Below are positions 47,592-56,445 of a DNA stretch of 64,000 nucleotides, piece after piece. Origin of the DNA: Aquimarina agarilytica ZC1 (GTDB lineage Bacteria > Bacteroidota > Bacteroidia > Flavobacteriales > Flavobacteriaceae); the NCBI RefSeq assembly GCF_000255455.1, contig NZ_JH621251.1, forward strand, positions 1-64,000. Reading direction: 5' to 3'. The stretch's first letter is position 1. Every line of letters begins with the position of its first letter. The position numbers and the translations under genes are program-made. The notes under the pieces were generated by a model. It saw only the letters and a program-made list of their open reading frames with translations. It made no database searches and had not been told where the DNA came from.

Positions 47592-47597
47592 TGAATA

Positions 47598-47605
47598 CAA
47601 AGGTA
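47598..47605 (-). promoter_or_regulatory. -7 promoter element of lipB
   Basis: Minus-strand TACCTTTG only 6 bp from the ATG, so the transcript would be almost leaderless. Confidence 0.4.
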
Positions 47606-47642
47606 GGTATTAATATGTTGTTTATGAAAAAGTCATTACATA

Positions 47643-48101
47643 CTATTCATTAAATCCATAAGCTTGCTTCGCACTTTTAACTTGTTCTTTTTCGGTTGTT
47701 TCGGGGTACAAAATATATTTTGGAGCAATAATCGGTTTTACAGAAATTGCAGTAACTTCAAATATGGTAGAAAAAGGAAAGTCTCCATTAGTTATTTTTA
47801 ATAGTATAGTCTTCATTTCTTCAAATTCAGTAGACATTTTATCAATTACTCTTGCCTTCCCTTTTAATTGAAAGCCTTTTTGAATTAAAATATCAATAAA
47901 ACTTACACATACATTTTCATTATATTTTATATTCTTTTTAGACTGAGGTGAAGCAATATTGGCTATAATAATTTTATCATTTCCATAATACTGAAAAACT
48001 TCTTTAGGAGACACATTGGGAATTCCCTCACTGGATACCGTTGCTAACCAACACAACACACTTTTATCTATATATTTTTTAACGTCATTAGTCAATTTCA
48101 T
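47643..48101 (-). CDS. Pyridoxamine 5'-phosphate oxidase-like FMN protein
   Basis: 152 aa split-barrel fold: L-C-W-L-A-T-V-S-S-E-G-I-P-N-V-S-P-K-E-V-F at ~16-36 is the PNPOx FMN-binding start, followed by I-I-A-N-I-A-S-P-Q-S-K-K-N-I and V-C-V-S-F-I-D. The C-terminal PNPOx dimerisation domain is absent, so true pyridoxine-phosphate oxidase activity is unlikely; such short proteins bind FMN or F420 and often act in detoxification. It begins 5 bp after the histidine kinase stop, so it is translationally linked to it. Confidence 0.88.
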   Translation of the reverse strand: MKLTNDVKKYIDKSVLCWLATVSSEGIPNVSPKEVFQYYGNDKIIIANIASPQSKKNIKYNENVCVSFIDILIQKGFQLKGKARVIDKMSTEFEEMKTILLKITNGDFPFSTIFEVTAISVKPIIAPKYILYPETTEKEQVKSAKQAYGFNE

Positions 48102-48106
48102 ACCAC

Positions 48107-50014
48107 TTAAATTCCTTTTATTTCAATATTTAATATAGTCCCTCTATTTTTAACAGAATCAATTTTAAGATCTCCATTGATCTTTTTTAATCTGTCTCTC
48201 ACACTCTGCAAACCAAGTCCTTCTTTGATTGTATGAAGTTCAAACCCTACTCCATCATCTTCAAATAAAAGTTGAAGGTCATTATCTAATCTATTAATTT
48301 GTAAATCTACCGTGGTGGCATTCGCATATTTAAGCGTATTACTAAATAATTCTTGAATAATTCTAAAAATTTCAAGCTTCAATTTTTTCGAAATACTATT
48401 CACTTGCTCTTCGGGAAACACATTAAAAACAACATCAATATCATGCTTATTCCCAATATTTTTAATATAATCCTCAATCAAATCAGTAAACTTATTTTCA
48501 TTACACTCCTTAGGCATTAAGTCCTGAGAAATTTCCCTTATTAAATGATAAGTCTCATCAATTTGAGCTTTTGCAATTTCAAATTTATCTCCCCTTCTTT
48601 GTTTAGAATCAAATTGTAATTTAATAGCTGCTAAATTTCCTCCAATACTATCATGCAATTCCTGAGTTATTCGTTTTCTCTCTTTATTTTGCACATCCAA
48701 AGATGCTTTTATCAACTTTAATTCTTGTTCTTTGATCAACGAATTAACCTTTTCTATATTTATTTCTTCTTGCTTTTTACTTAATTTATTTTTAGCATTT
48801 AACTTTTGATAATACATTATTAAAAGAAAAATACAAGGCACTAAAACAACTAAAAATGCAATTAGCATTAGCCTTTTATTTTTCTGTTCCGATATAAGTT
48901 GACTTTCCTTTAATTGTTTATCTTTTTTAAGTAATGCTATTTCATTTTCCTTTTGTAAAATTTGAAACTTTACTTCCAACTCTGCGTCTACTCTATTTTT
49001 TTGTATTTGTTTTAATGAATCCTTAAGCTTATATGCCTGATTAATATATTTGTGAGCTTCTTCATAATTAGATTGGGATGCAAATACATTACTTAAATTT
49101 TCCAAAACTCGAATTTCAATATCAAGAAAGCCTTTTGCCTTAACTTTTTGGAGTGTGCTTTCACCAATCAATATTGCTTCGTTAAATTGTCCTTTTTTAT
49201 AATATGACTTCCCTAAGGTATTATTTATTAAAAGCATAAATTTGGAATACTCACTATTACTTCCAAAAATATTTTTAGCTTTTAGTCCATAGGTAATAGC
49301 TTCATCTATTTTCCCCATTTCATAAAAACAAGCACTAGTACTCTCATAACAATACGCATGTGCTTTATGTGACACAGGGGATTCGCAAGCTTTTCGCAAA
49401 TAACTCAATGCTGTTTCATACTGTTTCTTTCGCGTATATATTACCCCTAAATTGTTATAAGAAAAAAATACGGTATGGTTGTCCTTATCTATTTTAATAC
49501 TTTGTTCGTATAAAGAAATTGCCTTATCATATTCTTTAATATCTAGGTAATAATCAGCCATTCCTCTAATATGATGAACTGCTATTTTTTCATTGATAAG
49601 CTTTTTTTCGTAAAGTTTAAGTCCTTTTAAATGATAACGCCCTCTTAAGCCTATTAATCCCTTAACCCCGTAGCCTACTGCTAACATATTATATGAGTCA
49701 CTCAGCATTTTATAAGACGTCGAATCTGTATTATTTGAAGCTAATTCTTGAATCTTATGACCATAATAAATTATAGAATCCGAAACTTCTTTTTCCATAA
49801 AATACCGTCCTAAATAGTTTAAAGCTTTTATATGGTGCTTTTTACTTTTTAAAATAGGGGATATTAATTTGTAAAAATCTACAGAATCAAGATCTTTAAA
49901 ATTCCGTAATTTATGCTCTATTTCAGCATATTTAAAATCAGTATGTTGACAAATCACTTTAGTACTACTACTAACTAATAGAAAAAGAACTAGATATTTT
50001 ATAATAAAATTCAA
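48107..50014 (-). CDS. TPR-containing sensor histidine kinase (NarX/HisKA_3 type)
   Basis: 635 aa: signal peptide (~1-22), about six tetratricopeptide repeats (~55-340), one membrane helix (~383-403: L-M-L-I-A-F-L-V-V-L-V-P-C-I-F-L-L-I-M), then a HisKA_3 dimerisation domain with the H-box R-I-T-Q-E-L-H-D-S-I-G-G-N (~452) and a HATPase with I-I-Q-E-L-F-S-N-T-L-K-Y-A-N, D-D-G-V-G-F and G-L-G-L-Q-S-V-R-D-R. The sensor is the extracytoplasmic TPR array, a design common in Bacteroidota. Its partner is the response regulator at 50197-50838, encoded just upstream. PNPOx-like gene follows directly. Confidence 0.93.
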   Translation of the reverse strand: MNFIIKYLVLFLLVSSSTKVICQHTDFKYAEIEHKLRNFKDLDSVDFYKLISPILKSKKHHIKALNYLGRYFMEKEVSDSIIYYGHKIQELASNNTDSTSYKMLSDSYNMLAVGYGVKGLIGLRGRYHLKGLKLYEKKLINEKIAVHHIRGMADYYLDIKEYDKAISLYEQSIKIDKDNHTVFFSYNNLGVIYTRKKQYETALSYLRKACESPVSHKAHAYCYESTSACFYEMGKIDEAITYGLKAKNIFGSNSEYSKFMLLINNTLGKSYYKKGQFNEAILIGESTLQKVKAKGFLDIEIRVLENLSNVFASQSNYEEAHKYINQAYKLKDSLKQIQKNRVDAELEVKFQILQKENEIALLKKDKQLKESQLISEQKNKRLMLIAFLVVLVPCIFLLIMYYQKLNAKNKLSKKQEEINIEKVNSLIKEQELKLIKASLDVQNKERKRITQELHDSIGGNLAAIKLQFDSKQRRGDKFEIAKAQIDETYHLIREISQDLMPKECNENKFTDLIEDYIKNIGNKHDIDVVFNVFPEEQVNSISKKLKLEIFRIIQELFSNTLKYANATTVDLQINRLDNDLQLLFEDDGVGFELHTIKEGLGLQSVRDRLKKINGDLKIDSVKNRGTILNIEIKGI

Positions 50015-50129
50015 ATCAGTAATTGGTTAAAATTAATCAATGCCTTATCTGGTTGATATGTAATAAAAGAATAGTCTTGAGAATAATTTAGGCACAATGT
50101 TTTTCAAAATTATCACATAAATAGGCAAG

Positions 50130-50137
50130 CCCTAGGG
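50130..50137. promoter_or_regulatory. CCCTAGGG palindrome upstream of kinase gene
   Basis: An 8-bp GC-rich palindrome in AT-rich DNA, 116 bp upstream of the kinase start; resembles half-sites (TACCCCT-like) bound by NarL-type regulators. Tentative. Confidence 0.3.
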
Positions 50138-50196
50138 GGAAATAAATCTTTAATGATAGATTTAAATAATAGACTTTATCCAAATATTGGGGTAAT

Positions 50197-50838
50197 TTAC
50201 TTTATATATTTCATTTTCATAGCATATCTTGTTAATCCTGCTAAGTTTTTCACACTTAACTTTGCTATTAAATTTTTTCGATAACTTTCAATAGTATGTT
50301 TGCTCAAACACAACTTATCAGCAATTTCCTTTGTAGTAAACTCTTGCGCTATAAGTGTTATTACATCAATTTCACGCTTAGTTAATTTTATTTTCTCTTT
50401 TTTACTTTCTAAAAATTTATTCTCTATATAGGCATTAGTAATTTCTTTAGAAAAATATTTTTCTCCTTTTAAAATAGACTCCACAGCCCTAAGCAACTCT
50501 TTTTTTTCAGCATTTTTTGGAATATAACCATCAACTTCAAGCTTAGTCAAAGTATCAATCATTTCCACGTTATTATGCATACTAACAATTAAGATTTTTA
50601 TATTTCTATCTTTTTTCTTTATGTATTTAGTCAGCTCAATTCCATCCACTTCGGGCATGGCAATATCTGTGATTACTAGATCAATTTTTTCATTAGTATT
50701 GATTTCTAAATATTTTATAATATGCTTTCCATCTTTAGCCGTTAATAGAATGTTATATTCTTTTTTACTATCAAAAATACTTAGTAAACCATCTGAAAAC
50801 ATTTTATGATCATCTACTATAATTAAATTTTGTTTCAT
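50197..50838 (-). CDS. NarL/FixJ-type response regulator
   Basis: 213 aa: receiver domain with acidic pocket Asp9-Asp10, phospho-acceptor Asp58 (V-I-T-D-I-A-M-P), the Ser of I-V-S-M-H and Lys of Y-I-P-K-N; then a LuxR/GerE HTH (~148-208: L-T-K-R-E-I-D-V-I-T-L-I-A-Q ... T-K-E-I-A-D-K-L-C-L-S-K-H-T-I-E-S-Y). It pairs with the kinase downstream (182-bp gap). Sites of the form TACCC(C)T in the flanking spacers could be its targets (inference). Confidence 0.93.
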   Translation of the reverse strand: MKQNLIIVDDHKMFSDGLLSIFDSKKEYNILLTAKDGKHIIKYLEINTNEKIDLVITDIAMPEVDGIELTKYIKKKDRNIKILIVSMHNNVEMIDTLTKLEVDGYIPKNAEKKELLRAVESILKGEKYFSKEITNAYIENKFLESKKEKIKLTKREIDVITLIAQEFTTKEIADKLCLSKHTIESYRKNLIAKLSVKNLAGLTRYAMKMKYIK

Positions 50839-51403
50839 TAATCTTTTATTTTCAATATTGATATCAATTCTACTCCTACTTTAGTTAGAAATTCGCATAG
50901 GCTTACTTTTAATAATAAGATACTACCCTAAATTATGTTAAACTAACACTTAGTAATAAAGCGTCTTTATTCTATTTTTCAAAGATTTTAATATCAATTA
51001 TGACTACCCCTTGTATGTTATTCACACTTAATAACAGATGAAGTCTATTATTAATTGTATAAACAATTAATTTAAAGAGTGCTAACTTAAAAAAAGAAGT
51101 GCCATATATTCATTATATCATAAATAAAAAGAGAAAATCTTATTTAAAACTTAATTTTTTATTAATACTTCAATAAGAAGCACTGCAACTTAAAAATATA
51201 TTAATAATCTTTATTTTAATTTTTTGAAAAAATTTAAATGACTTCATAAAACATATAGTTCACAAATAATCAACATATTAAAAAAACAAACTCTTAATAA
51301 TCTCACAAAATAATATCAATTGTTAATGTTACTAAATCGTAAACTCTTATTTATGGTATGTTCCTTGTTACCAATTAACAACTAACTATAAATTCTGTTA
51401 ATT
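50839..51403. other. 565-bp non-coding spacer
   Basis: Divergent region between the response regulator (minus) and the TonB-like gene (plus). Very AT-rich. TACCCCT at 51005-51011 and TACCCTA near 50926 stand out as GC-richer islands and may be regulator sites. No ORF or RNA gene recognised. Confidence 0.4.
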
Positions 51404-52210
51404 ATGAATAAAAAGCATGAAGTAAACGTTAAAAAAGACAAGACTATCGATTTCCAAATTGGATTAATTGCATTATTAAGTTTTAGCTATATTATGTATG
51501 GTGTTTTTAATTACAAGGAACCTTCTAAAAAGGTAACCAACATTATGGTTCCGACTGCTACACCTACTGAAACATTTGTTACTATGGGGCCAGTAATAGC
51601 TGTTCCGAACAATCCTATTGCCGAAGCTAGTACACGTCCAAAGACACCTAAATTAGTACCTAAAGCGAAAACGATTTCGTATGTAATTCCTAAAGTTGTT
51701 GATATAATCACAGAAGAAAAACCAACGGAAGAATCCAAAATTAAAGAAACTACTAAAAATACTAATCCGAAAAATTCTACTCTAGCTACTACCGGGGTTG
51801 AAACTAAAGTAACCCAAACAAAAAAAGGAACAACAGGAGTAAAAGCTCCTAGTGTTTACCGTCCAAATACAGTTGAATTTTTACCAATTTTCCCTGGATG
51901 TGATCGATATAGCACAAATAATGAACGTGCTATTTGTTTTCAGGAAAAAGTGCAACGTATGGTATTACGAAAATTTAATAACGGTTTAGGCCAAGATTTA
52001 GGTTTATCTGGAAAACAAACTATTTTTCTTTATTTTGAAATTAATGAAAATGGTTTGGTAAGTAATATTAAAGCGCGTTCAAAAAATAAAGAATTGGCTA
52101 ACGAGGCAAAAAGAGTTGCTCGTTTATTACCAAAAATGAAACCTGCACGCCATGGAAACACTAAAGTAAAAATGGCCTATACATTGCCTATTACTTTTAA
52201 AGTGAGGTAG
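51404..52210 (+). CDS. TonB-like protein (energy transducer C-terminal domain)
   Basis: 268 aa. A single membrane helix near the N-terminus (~18-36), a Pro/Thr/Lys-rich periplasmic linker (~40-155), and a TonB-type C-terminal domain (~165-268) starting F-L-P-I-F-P-G-C, with the two Cys (F-P-G-C and A-I-C-F) often found in flavobacterial TonB domains, and V-K-M-A-Y-T-L-P-I-T-F-K-V-R at the end. TonB passes proton-motive energy to outer-membrane receptors, but no exbB, exbD or receptor gene is nearby, so it is an accessory paralogue or has another role. Ends in a strong terminator. Confidence 0.85.
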   Translation: MNKKHEVNVKKDKTIDFQIGLIALLSFSYIMYGVFNYKEPSKKVTNIMVPTATPTETFVTMGPVIAVPNNPIAEASTRPKTPKLVPKAKTISYVIPKVVDIITEEKPTEESKIKETTKNTNPKNSTLATTGVETKVTQTKKGTTGVKAPSVYRPNTVEFLPIFPGCDRYSTNNERAICFQEKVQRMVLRKFNNGLGQDLGLSGKQTIFLYFEINENGLVSNIKARSKNKELANEAKRVARLLPKMKPARHGNTKVKMAYTLPITFKVR

Positions 52211-52230
52211 TAGCTTAACCTAAAAAGTTA

Positions 52231-52265
52231 AAAAACGAAGGTGAAAAAATTTCACCTTCGTTTTT
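52231..52265. terminator. Bidirectional terminator
   Basis: About 15-bp stem (AAAACGAAGGTGAAA/TTTCACCTTCGTTTT) with T/A runs; serves the TonB-like gene and the convergent MoxR gene. Confidence 0.92.
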
Positions 52266-52273
52266 TTGCTAAA

Positions 52274-53737
52274 CTATATACCGCTAATATAACTTCCAAA
52301 AGCATCTTTAAATTCGAAACCTTTTTCCATTTGAAGCTTGCTCAACTTTTTAAATTCGACCAATCCCCACAGTAAAAATTCTTTAAAAAAGTAACTATCT
52401 TTTTTTGAAATTTCTGGTAAATATTCTTTAATTAAAGCCTCCAACGGAGGTACCATATCTAATTGTTGTTCATATTCAGGTGTTAATAAATCATTTGCTA
52501 ATTCAAAACCAGTCCCATCATAAAACCAATCGACTAACTTATCATACGGGCTTGCTTTATCCTTGTGCTCAAGTTTTTCAATTTTAGGAAAATAATTTGA
52601 AAATAACGTCTGAATAGCCCTATGGATTAACAATTGAGCCACCGAAGCGGCTCCCTCCTGCTCTCCTTCATAAACCAATTCTATTTTTCCGTTTATTGCA
52701 GGTATAATTCCCATAAAATCACCTAAACGCACACTAGTTTGGCTTTCCCCGGAGGTTAACATTCTAAGTTCCGCTGCACTTAACAAATTTTCATAGGCCG
52801 TAATACTCATACGAGCACTTACGCCACTTTTGGCATCAACATATTCACTATTTCGGGCTTCAAAACCAATTTGCTCTAAAAGCTCAAAAGCGAGTTCTGG
52901 AACATAAATTGTTTCCTTTTGACGTAAGTCAGATTGTGCCTCTTGTTTTGTTATTTTTTTAGCAATTTCAATACTATCTGGATAATGCGTTAATATCTGT
53001 GAGCCAATACGATCTTTTAAAGGGGTTATGATACTTCCTCTATTTGTATAATCTTCTGGATTCGCAGTAAATACAAACTGCATATCTAAATTAAAACGCA
53101 ATTTAAAACCACGAATTTGCACATCTCCCTCTTGTAAAATATTAAACAGCGCTACTTGAATTCGTGCTTGTAAATCTGGCAATTCATTAATAACGAATAT
53201 GCATCGATTAGCTCTTGGAATCATTCCATAATGGATCACACGGTCATCGGCATAAGATAATTTCAAATTTGCAGCCTTTATCGGATCCACATCGCCAATA
53301 ATATCTGCTACAGTAACATCTGGTGTGGCTAATTTTTCGGAAAAACGCTCATCTCTGTGCATCCAAGTAATGGGTGTATCATCCCCTTTTTCTGCAATTA
53401 ATTCCTTTGCATAGCGTGAAATAGGTTGTAATGGATCATCATTAATTTCAGAACCAAAAACTACAGGCACATACTCATCTAACAAATAAATCATTTGTCT
53501 GGCTAATCTTGTTTTAGCTTGTCCACGTAATCCTAATAAATTTATATTATGTTTGGATAATATAGCACGTTGTAATTCTGGAATTACTGTATGCTCATAC
53601 CCATGAACGCCTTCAAAAATAGTTTCATTATTTTGAATTTTAAATGACAAATTATCACGTAATTCATCTTTTATGGTTTTGTATTGATATCCTGCAGACT
53701 TTAAATCTCCTAATGTTTTTAGTTGAGTATATTCCAT
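52274..53737 (-). CDS. MoxR/magnesium-chelatase-type AAA+ ATPase
   Basis: 487 aa. Walker A G-L-R-G-Q-A-K-T (69-76), the E-L-P-D sensor II-type insert (I-N-E-L-P-D-L at ~190) and Walker B equivalent (I-F-V-I-N-E) follow the BchI/MoxR pattern, with F-T-A-N-P-E-D-Y-T-N-R-G as sensor 1. A C-terminal helical region (~360-487) is larger than in BchI. These ATPases act as chaperones that load metals or assemble complexes together with a VWA partner; the partner is the next gene upstream in the operon (48-bp gap). Confidence 0.9.
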   Translation of the reverse strand: MEYTQLKTLGDLKSAGYQYKTIKDELRDNLSFKIQNNETIFEGVHGYEHTVIPELQRAILSKHNINLLGLRGQAKTRLARQMIYLLDEYVPVVFGSEINDDPLQPISRYAKELIAEKGDDTPITWMHRDERFSEKLATPDVTVADIIGDVDPIKAANLKLSYADDRVIHYGMIPRANRCIFVINELPDLQARIQVALFNILQEGDVQIRGFKLRFNLDMQFVFTANPEDYTNRGSIITPLKDRIGSQILTHYPDSIEIAKKITKQEAQSDLRQKETIYVPELAFELLEQIGFEARNSEYVDAKSGVSARMSITAYENLLSAAELRMLTSGESQTSVRLGDFMGIIPAINGKIELVYEGEQEGAASVAQLLIHRAIQTLFSNYFPKIEKLEHKDKASPYDKLVDWFYDGTGFELANDLLTPEYEQQLDMVPPLEALIKEYLPEISKKDSYFFKEFLLWGLVEFKKLSKLQMEKGFEFKDAFGSYISGI

Positions 53738-53785
53738 AAGCTATTTTTAAAAAACATATACTATTATTATATGTAAAAGATAATA

Positions 53786-54916
53786 CTATCCTTTTATTCT
53801 TTTCTTTCTATTTTGTTCGTAATCTTCGAAAATCATTTCACCTAAACCTTTTAAACCGGTATAAAAAGCCTTTCCTTGGTTCGCCTTTGTAAATCCTTCT
53901 ACAAACTTCATTAAATAAGGGTCTTGAGCAATCATAAAAGTAGTAATAGGTATATGCAGCTTCCTAGCCTGCTGTGCCATTCCATAACATCTCCCTACAA
54001 TATATTCATCCAAGCCATTACTATTTTTATAATACCTCCCATCGGGTAAACGTAAACAACTTGGCTTTCCGTCGGTAATCATAAAAATTTGCTTGTTTGT
54101 ATTTCGCTTGCGCCGAAGTAAATCAAGTGCTAACTCTAAACCCGCTACGGTATTGGTATGATAAGGACCTACTTGTAAGTAAGGTAAATCCTGAATAGAA
54201 ATACGCCAAGAGTCATTTCCAAAAACTATTATTTCTAACGTATCCTTTGGGTATCTTGTCGTTATTAATTCTGCCAAGGCCATGGCTACTTTTTTGGCAG
54301 GTGTTATACGATCTTCTCCATATAATATCATACTATGACTAATATCAATCATAAGTACAGTACTCATTTGGGCTTTGTGATTAGTTTCGTGTACCACCAA
54401 ATCATCTTCGGTTAACTGAAACCCATTTTCAATACCATGATTAATCTGGGCATTTCGTAAACTTTCAGTTATTGAAACACGTTCCACACTATCGCCAAAA
54501 ATATAATTTCTAAATTCACCAGTAGTTTCATCACCCATACCAATTTTATTGGTTTTGTGATTTCCTGCTCCAGACTTGCGAAGCTTCCCAAAAATTTGAT
54601 TTAAGGCACGCTGTCGGATGGCACGCTCTGTTTTTGCAGTTATAGCCTTTCCTCCTTTTCCGTTTGGTTTTATCTCTTCTCGTATAAAACCTTTCTTTTT
54701 CAAGTCTTCTTCAAAATCTTTTAATGTATATTCTGAAGTTGTAATTCCATATTCAGCATCCAATTCTGCCAACCAATCTAAGGCTTCGTCCACATCACCA
54801 GAGGTATGCGTGATCAATTCCTTGAAAATATCTAATAAAATATCAAAAATACTTTGCTCCGGAGCTTCATATTTTTTGAATACAAAACCTGTGTATGCTT
54901 GCGAACGATTATTCAT
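53786..54916 (-). CDS. VWA-domain protein, partner of MoxR ATPase
   Basis: 376 aa. The VWA domain (~185-376) has an intact MIDAS: D-I-S-H-S (DxSxS) at ~193-197, T in the N-T-V-A loop and D in M-I-T-D-G-K-P-S. The N-terminal ~150 aa are helical and charged with no membrane helix. Soluble MoxR+VWA pairs resemble BchI/BchD or RavA/ViaA. First gene of the pair; transcribed before the ATPase. Client protein unknown. Confidence 0.9.
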   Translation of the reverse strand: MNNRSQAYTGFVFKKYEAPEQSIFDILLDIFKELITHTSGDVDEALDWLAELDAEYGITTSEYTLKDFEEDLKKKGFIREEIKPNGKGGKAITAKTERAIRQRALNQIFGKLRKSGAGNHKTNKIGMGDETTGEFRNYIFGDSVERVSITESLRNAQINHGIENGFQLTEDDLVVHETNHKAQMSTVLMIDISHSMILYGEDRITPAKKVAMALAELITTRYPKDTLEIIVFGNDSWRISIQDLPYLQVGPYHTNTVAGLELALDLLRRKRNTNKQIFMITDGKPSCLRLPDGRYYKNSNGLDEYIVGRCYGMAQQARKLHIPITTFMIAQDPYLMKFVEGFTKANQGKAFYTGLKGLGEMIFEDYEQNRKKRIKG

Positions 54917-55050
54917 GTAAACAATTTAACTAATATTACACCAACAAATGTTAATTTGAACTTATAAGTTGATGATTTTTTTTGTTAAATGTGTATTTAT
55001 GATTTTCGTAAAAATTACAAGTTATACTAAAATTATTTATAATAAACTCT

Positions 55051-55917
55051 TTATTTATTTGCTCTCTTTCCTTTTTTCACAAAAGATAATACCGCCATTT
55101 CTCCTTTATTCAGTGAAGTCTTAGTAGAAATATAATCATTTGGACTATGCACTTCTATTTTAACCGTATTTGGAGGCGAAGTTCCTTCATTTAATGCCAC
55201 AACCTTAAGACGTGCAAACTTTTGAGTTATTTGAATTGGAATTTGCTTTTTTTCTCTGGTTATTACGTAATCATTTAAAATAAGTTTGTCATCTAGATAC
55301 AAATCTATTTGATCGTTGTCTTCTTTACCCGAATCATATATTGATACCATTAATATTGATGATTTTACAAATACATTAACCGTTTCATTCTTTGTGATTG
55401 GTGCTAATGAAACTGTATCTATTTTTTTACTTTTTTCTAGTAACTTTCTAACTTTTGGTTTATCAAACCGCTTCTTTATTTTCTCAATTTTTTGTTCATC
55501 TACTAAAAGTAATTCTCCATCTATACATTTAGCCCCATTAACATACTTCCCAAAAAATGCTCCTTTAAGCGCTTTAGCACTCTTAAACTTTTTCATACTA
55601 CCCTCAAAATGCACAAAACAAAAATCAAATTGGTCATAAGGTGATTTGGTATACACTATATCAAACTCATTAAATTTCAACACTCCTTTTTCTTCATCAA
55701 AATAGCCTGTTACATTTGATTTAGTTTCATGTACTCCTCCTTTATCAGTAATTGAATACCCTAGAATTTCCGTATCATTTATCCGATTAAGTGACAAATT
55801 ATAAGGTATAAATAACGAATCATTTATTTTAACTACACCAGAAAATTCTTTTGGAATCGACTGGCCGTAAATAAAATAAAAATTAAAAACAAACAAAAAT
55901 AGTTGTAGGAATTTCAT
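55051..55917 (-). CDS. Secreted protein of unknown function, 288 aa
   Basis: Signal peptide ending near Y-F-I-Y-G-Q (~19). The mature part has a beta-rich N-terminal half (residues 20-160, with repeated Y-F-D / F-xx-F-D-x strands) and a C-terminal half (~175-285) resembling a small jelly-roll: V-F-V-K-S-S-I-L-M-V-S-I-Y-D-S-G-K-E-D-N-D-Q-I-D-L-Y-L-D-D, a D-xG-xx-D-x-D-x-D calcium-site-like phrase. No T9SS domain; probably periplasmic or outer-membrane associated. Monocistronic; function not recognised. Confidence 0.65.
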   Translation of the reverse strand: MKFLQLFLFVFNFYFIYGQSIPKEFSGVVKINDSLFIPYNLSLNRINDTEILGYSITDKGGVHETKSNVTGYFDEEKGVLKFNEFDIVYTKSPYDQFDFCFVHFEGSMKKFKSAKALKGAFFGKYVNGAKCIDGELLLVDEQKIEKIKKRFDKPKVRKLLEKSKKIDTVSLAPITKNETVNVFVKSSILMVSIYDSGKEDNDQIDLYLDDKLILNDYVITREKKQIPIQITQKFARLKVVALNEGTSPPNTVKIEVHSPNDYISTKTSLNKGEMAVLSFVKKGKRANK

Positions 55918-55972
55918 TTAATTAATTTAATTTAGATTCCAAATTTAAACTATTAAACACCAATTAACTATT

Positions 55973-56299
55973 ATGAAAATTAAATTATTTTTATCCGTTT
56001 TATTTGTTGCTCTTGCTTCGATTACAGCTTCTTATGCTAGTTTTCCAGTAACAGCAAATGCAACTACACAAGTATCAACCATTGAAGATGAAGTTGAATT
56101 ATCATCACCTGCTGCATCAGCTGGGTACGATAAATGGGTAGCTGTAGCTTTTTGGTTCTTTTTAGGTGGTTTTGCTGCTCACAGATGGTATGCTAAAAAA
56201 CCAGCTGGTTGGAATATCCTTTTTATTGTTACACTTGGAGGTTTATTTATATGGGCTGTTATTGACCTTATCAATATTTTAACAGATAATTTCCAATAG
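55973..56299 (+). CDS. TM2-domain protein
   Basis: 108 aa: signal peptide (to ~23), a short acidic linker, then a TM2 domain (~50-105) with two membrane helices separated by the conserved G-G-F-A-A-H-R-W-Y (a DRF-like motif, here HRW), ending D-L-I-N-I-L. Function of bacterial TM2 proteins is unknown. Ends in a strong terminator. Confidence 0.88.
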   Translation: MKIKLFLSVLFVALASITASYASFPVTANATTQVSTIEDEVELSSPAASAGYDKWVAVAFWFFLGGFAAHRWYAKKPAGWNILFIVTLGGLFIWAVIDLINILTDNFQ

Positions 56300-56322
56300 A
56301 ACACTATCTTGATAGCATTAAA

Positions 56323-56357
56323 AAATCGCCCAACAAATTTAATTTGTTGGGCGATTT
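56323..56357 (+). terminator. Terminator of TM2 gene
   Basis: 17-bp perfect stem (core CGCCCAACAA/TTGTTGGGCG), short loop, then T-rich. Confidence 0.9.
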
Positions 56358-56386
56358 CTTTGATCAATTATTAAAATTCTATCTTA

Positions 56387-56424
56387 AAAAAGGCTTCATT
56401 TAAAATTTTAAATGAAGCCTTTTT
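56387..56424 (-). terminator. Terminator of lpdA
   Basis: Near-perfect palindrome with AAAAAGGCTTCATT/AATGAAGCCTTTTT arms, 22 bp past the lpdA stop (minus strand). Confidence 0.88.
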
Positions 56425-56445
56425 ATTACCTAATATTAGAATCCT

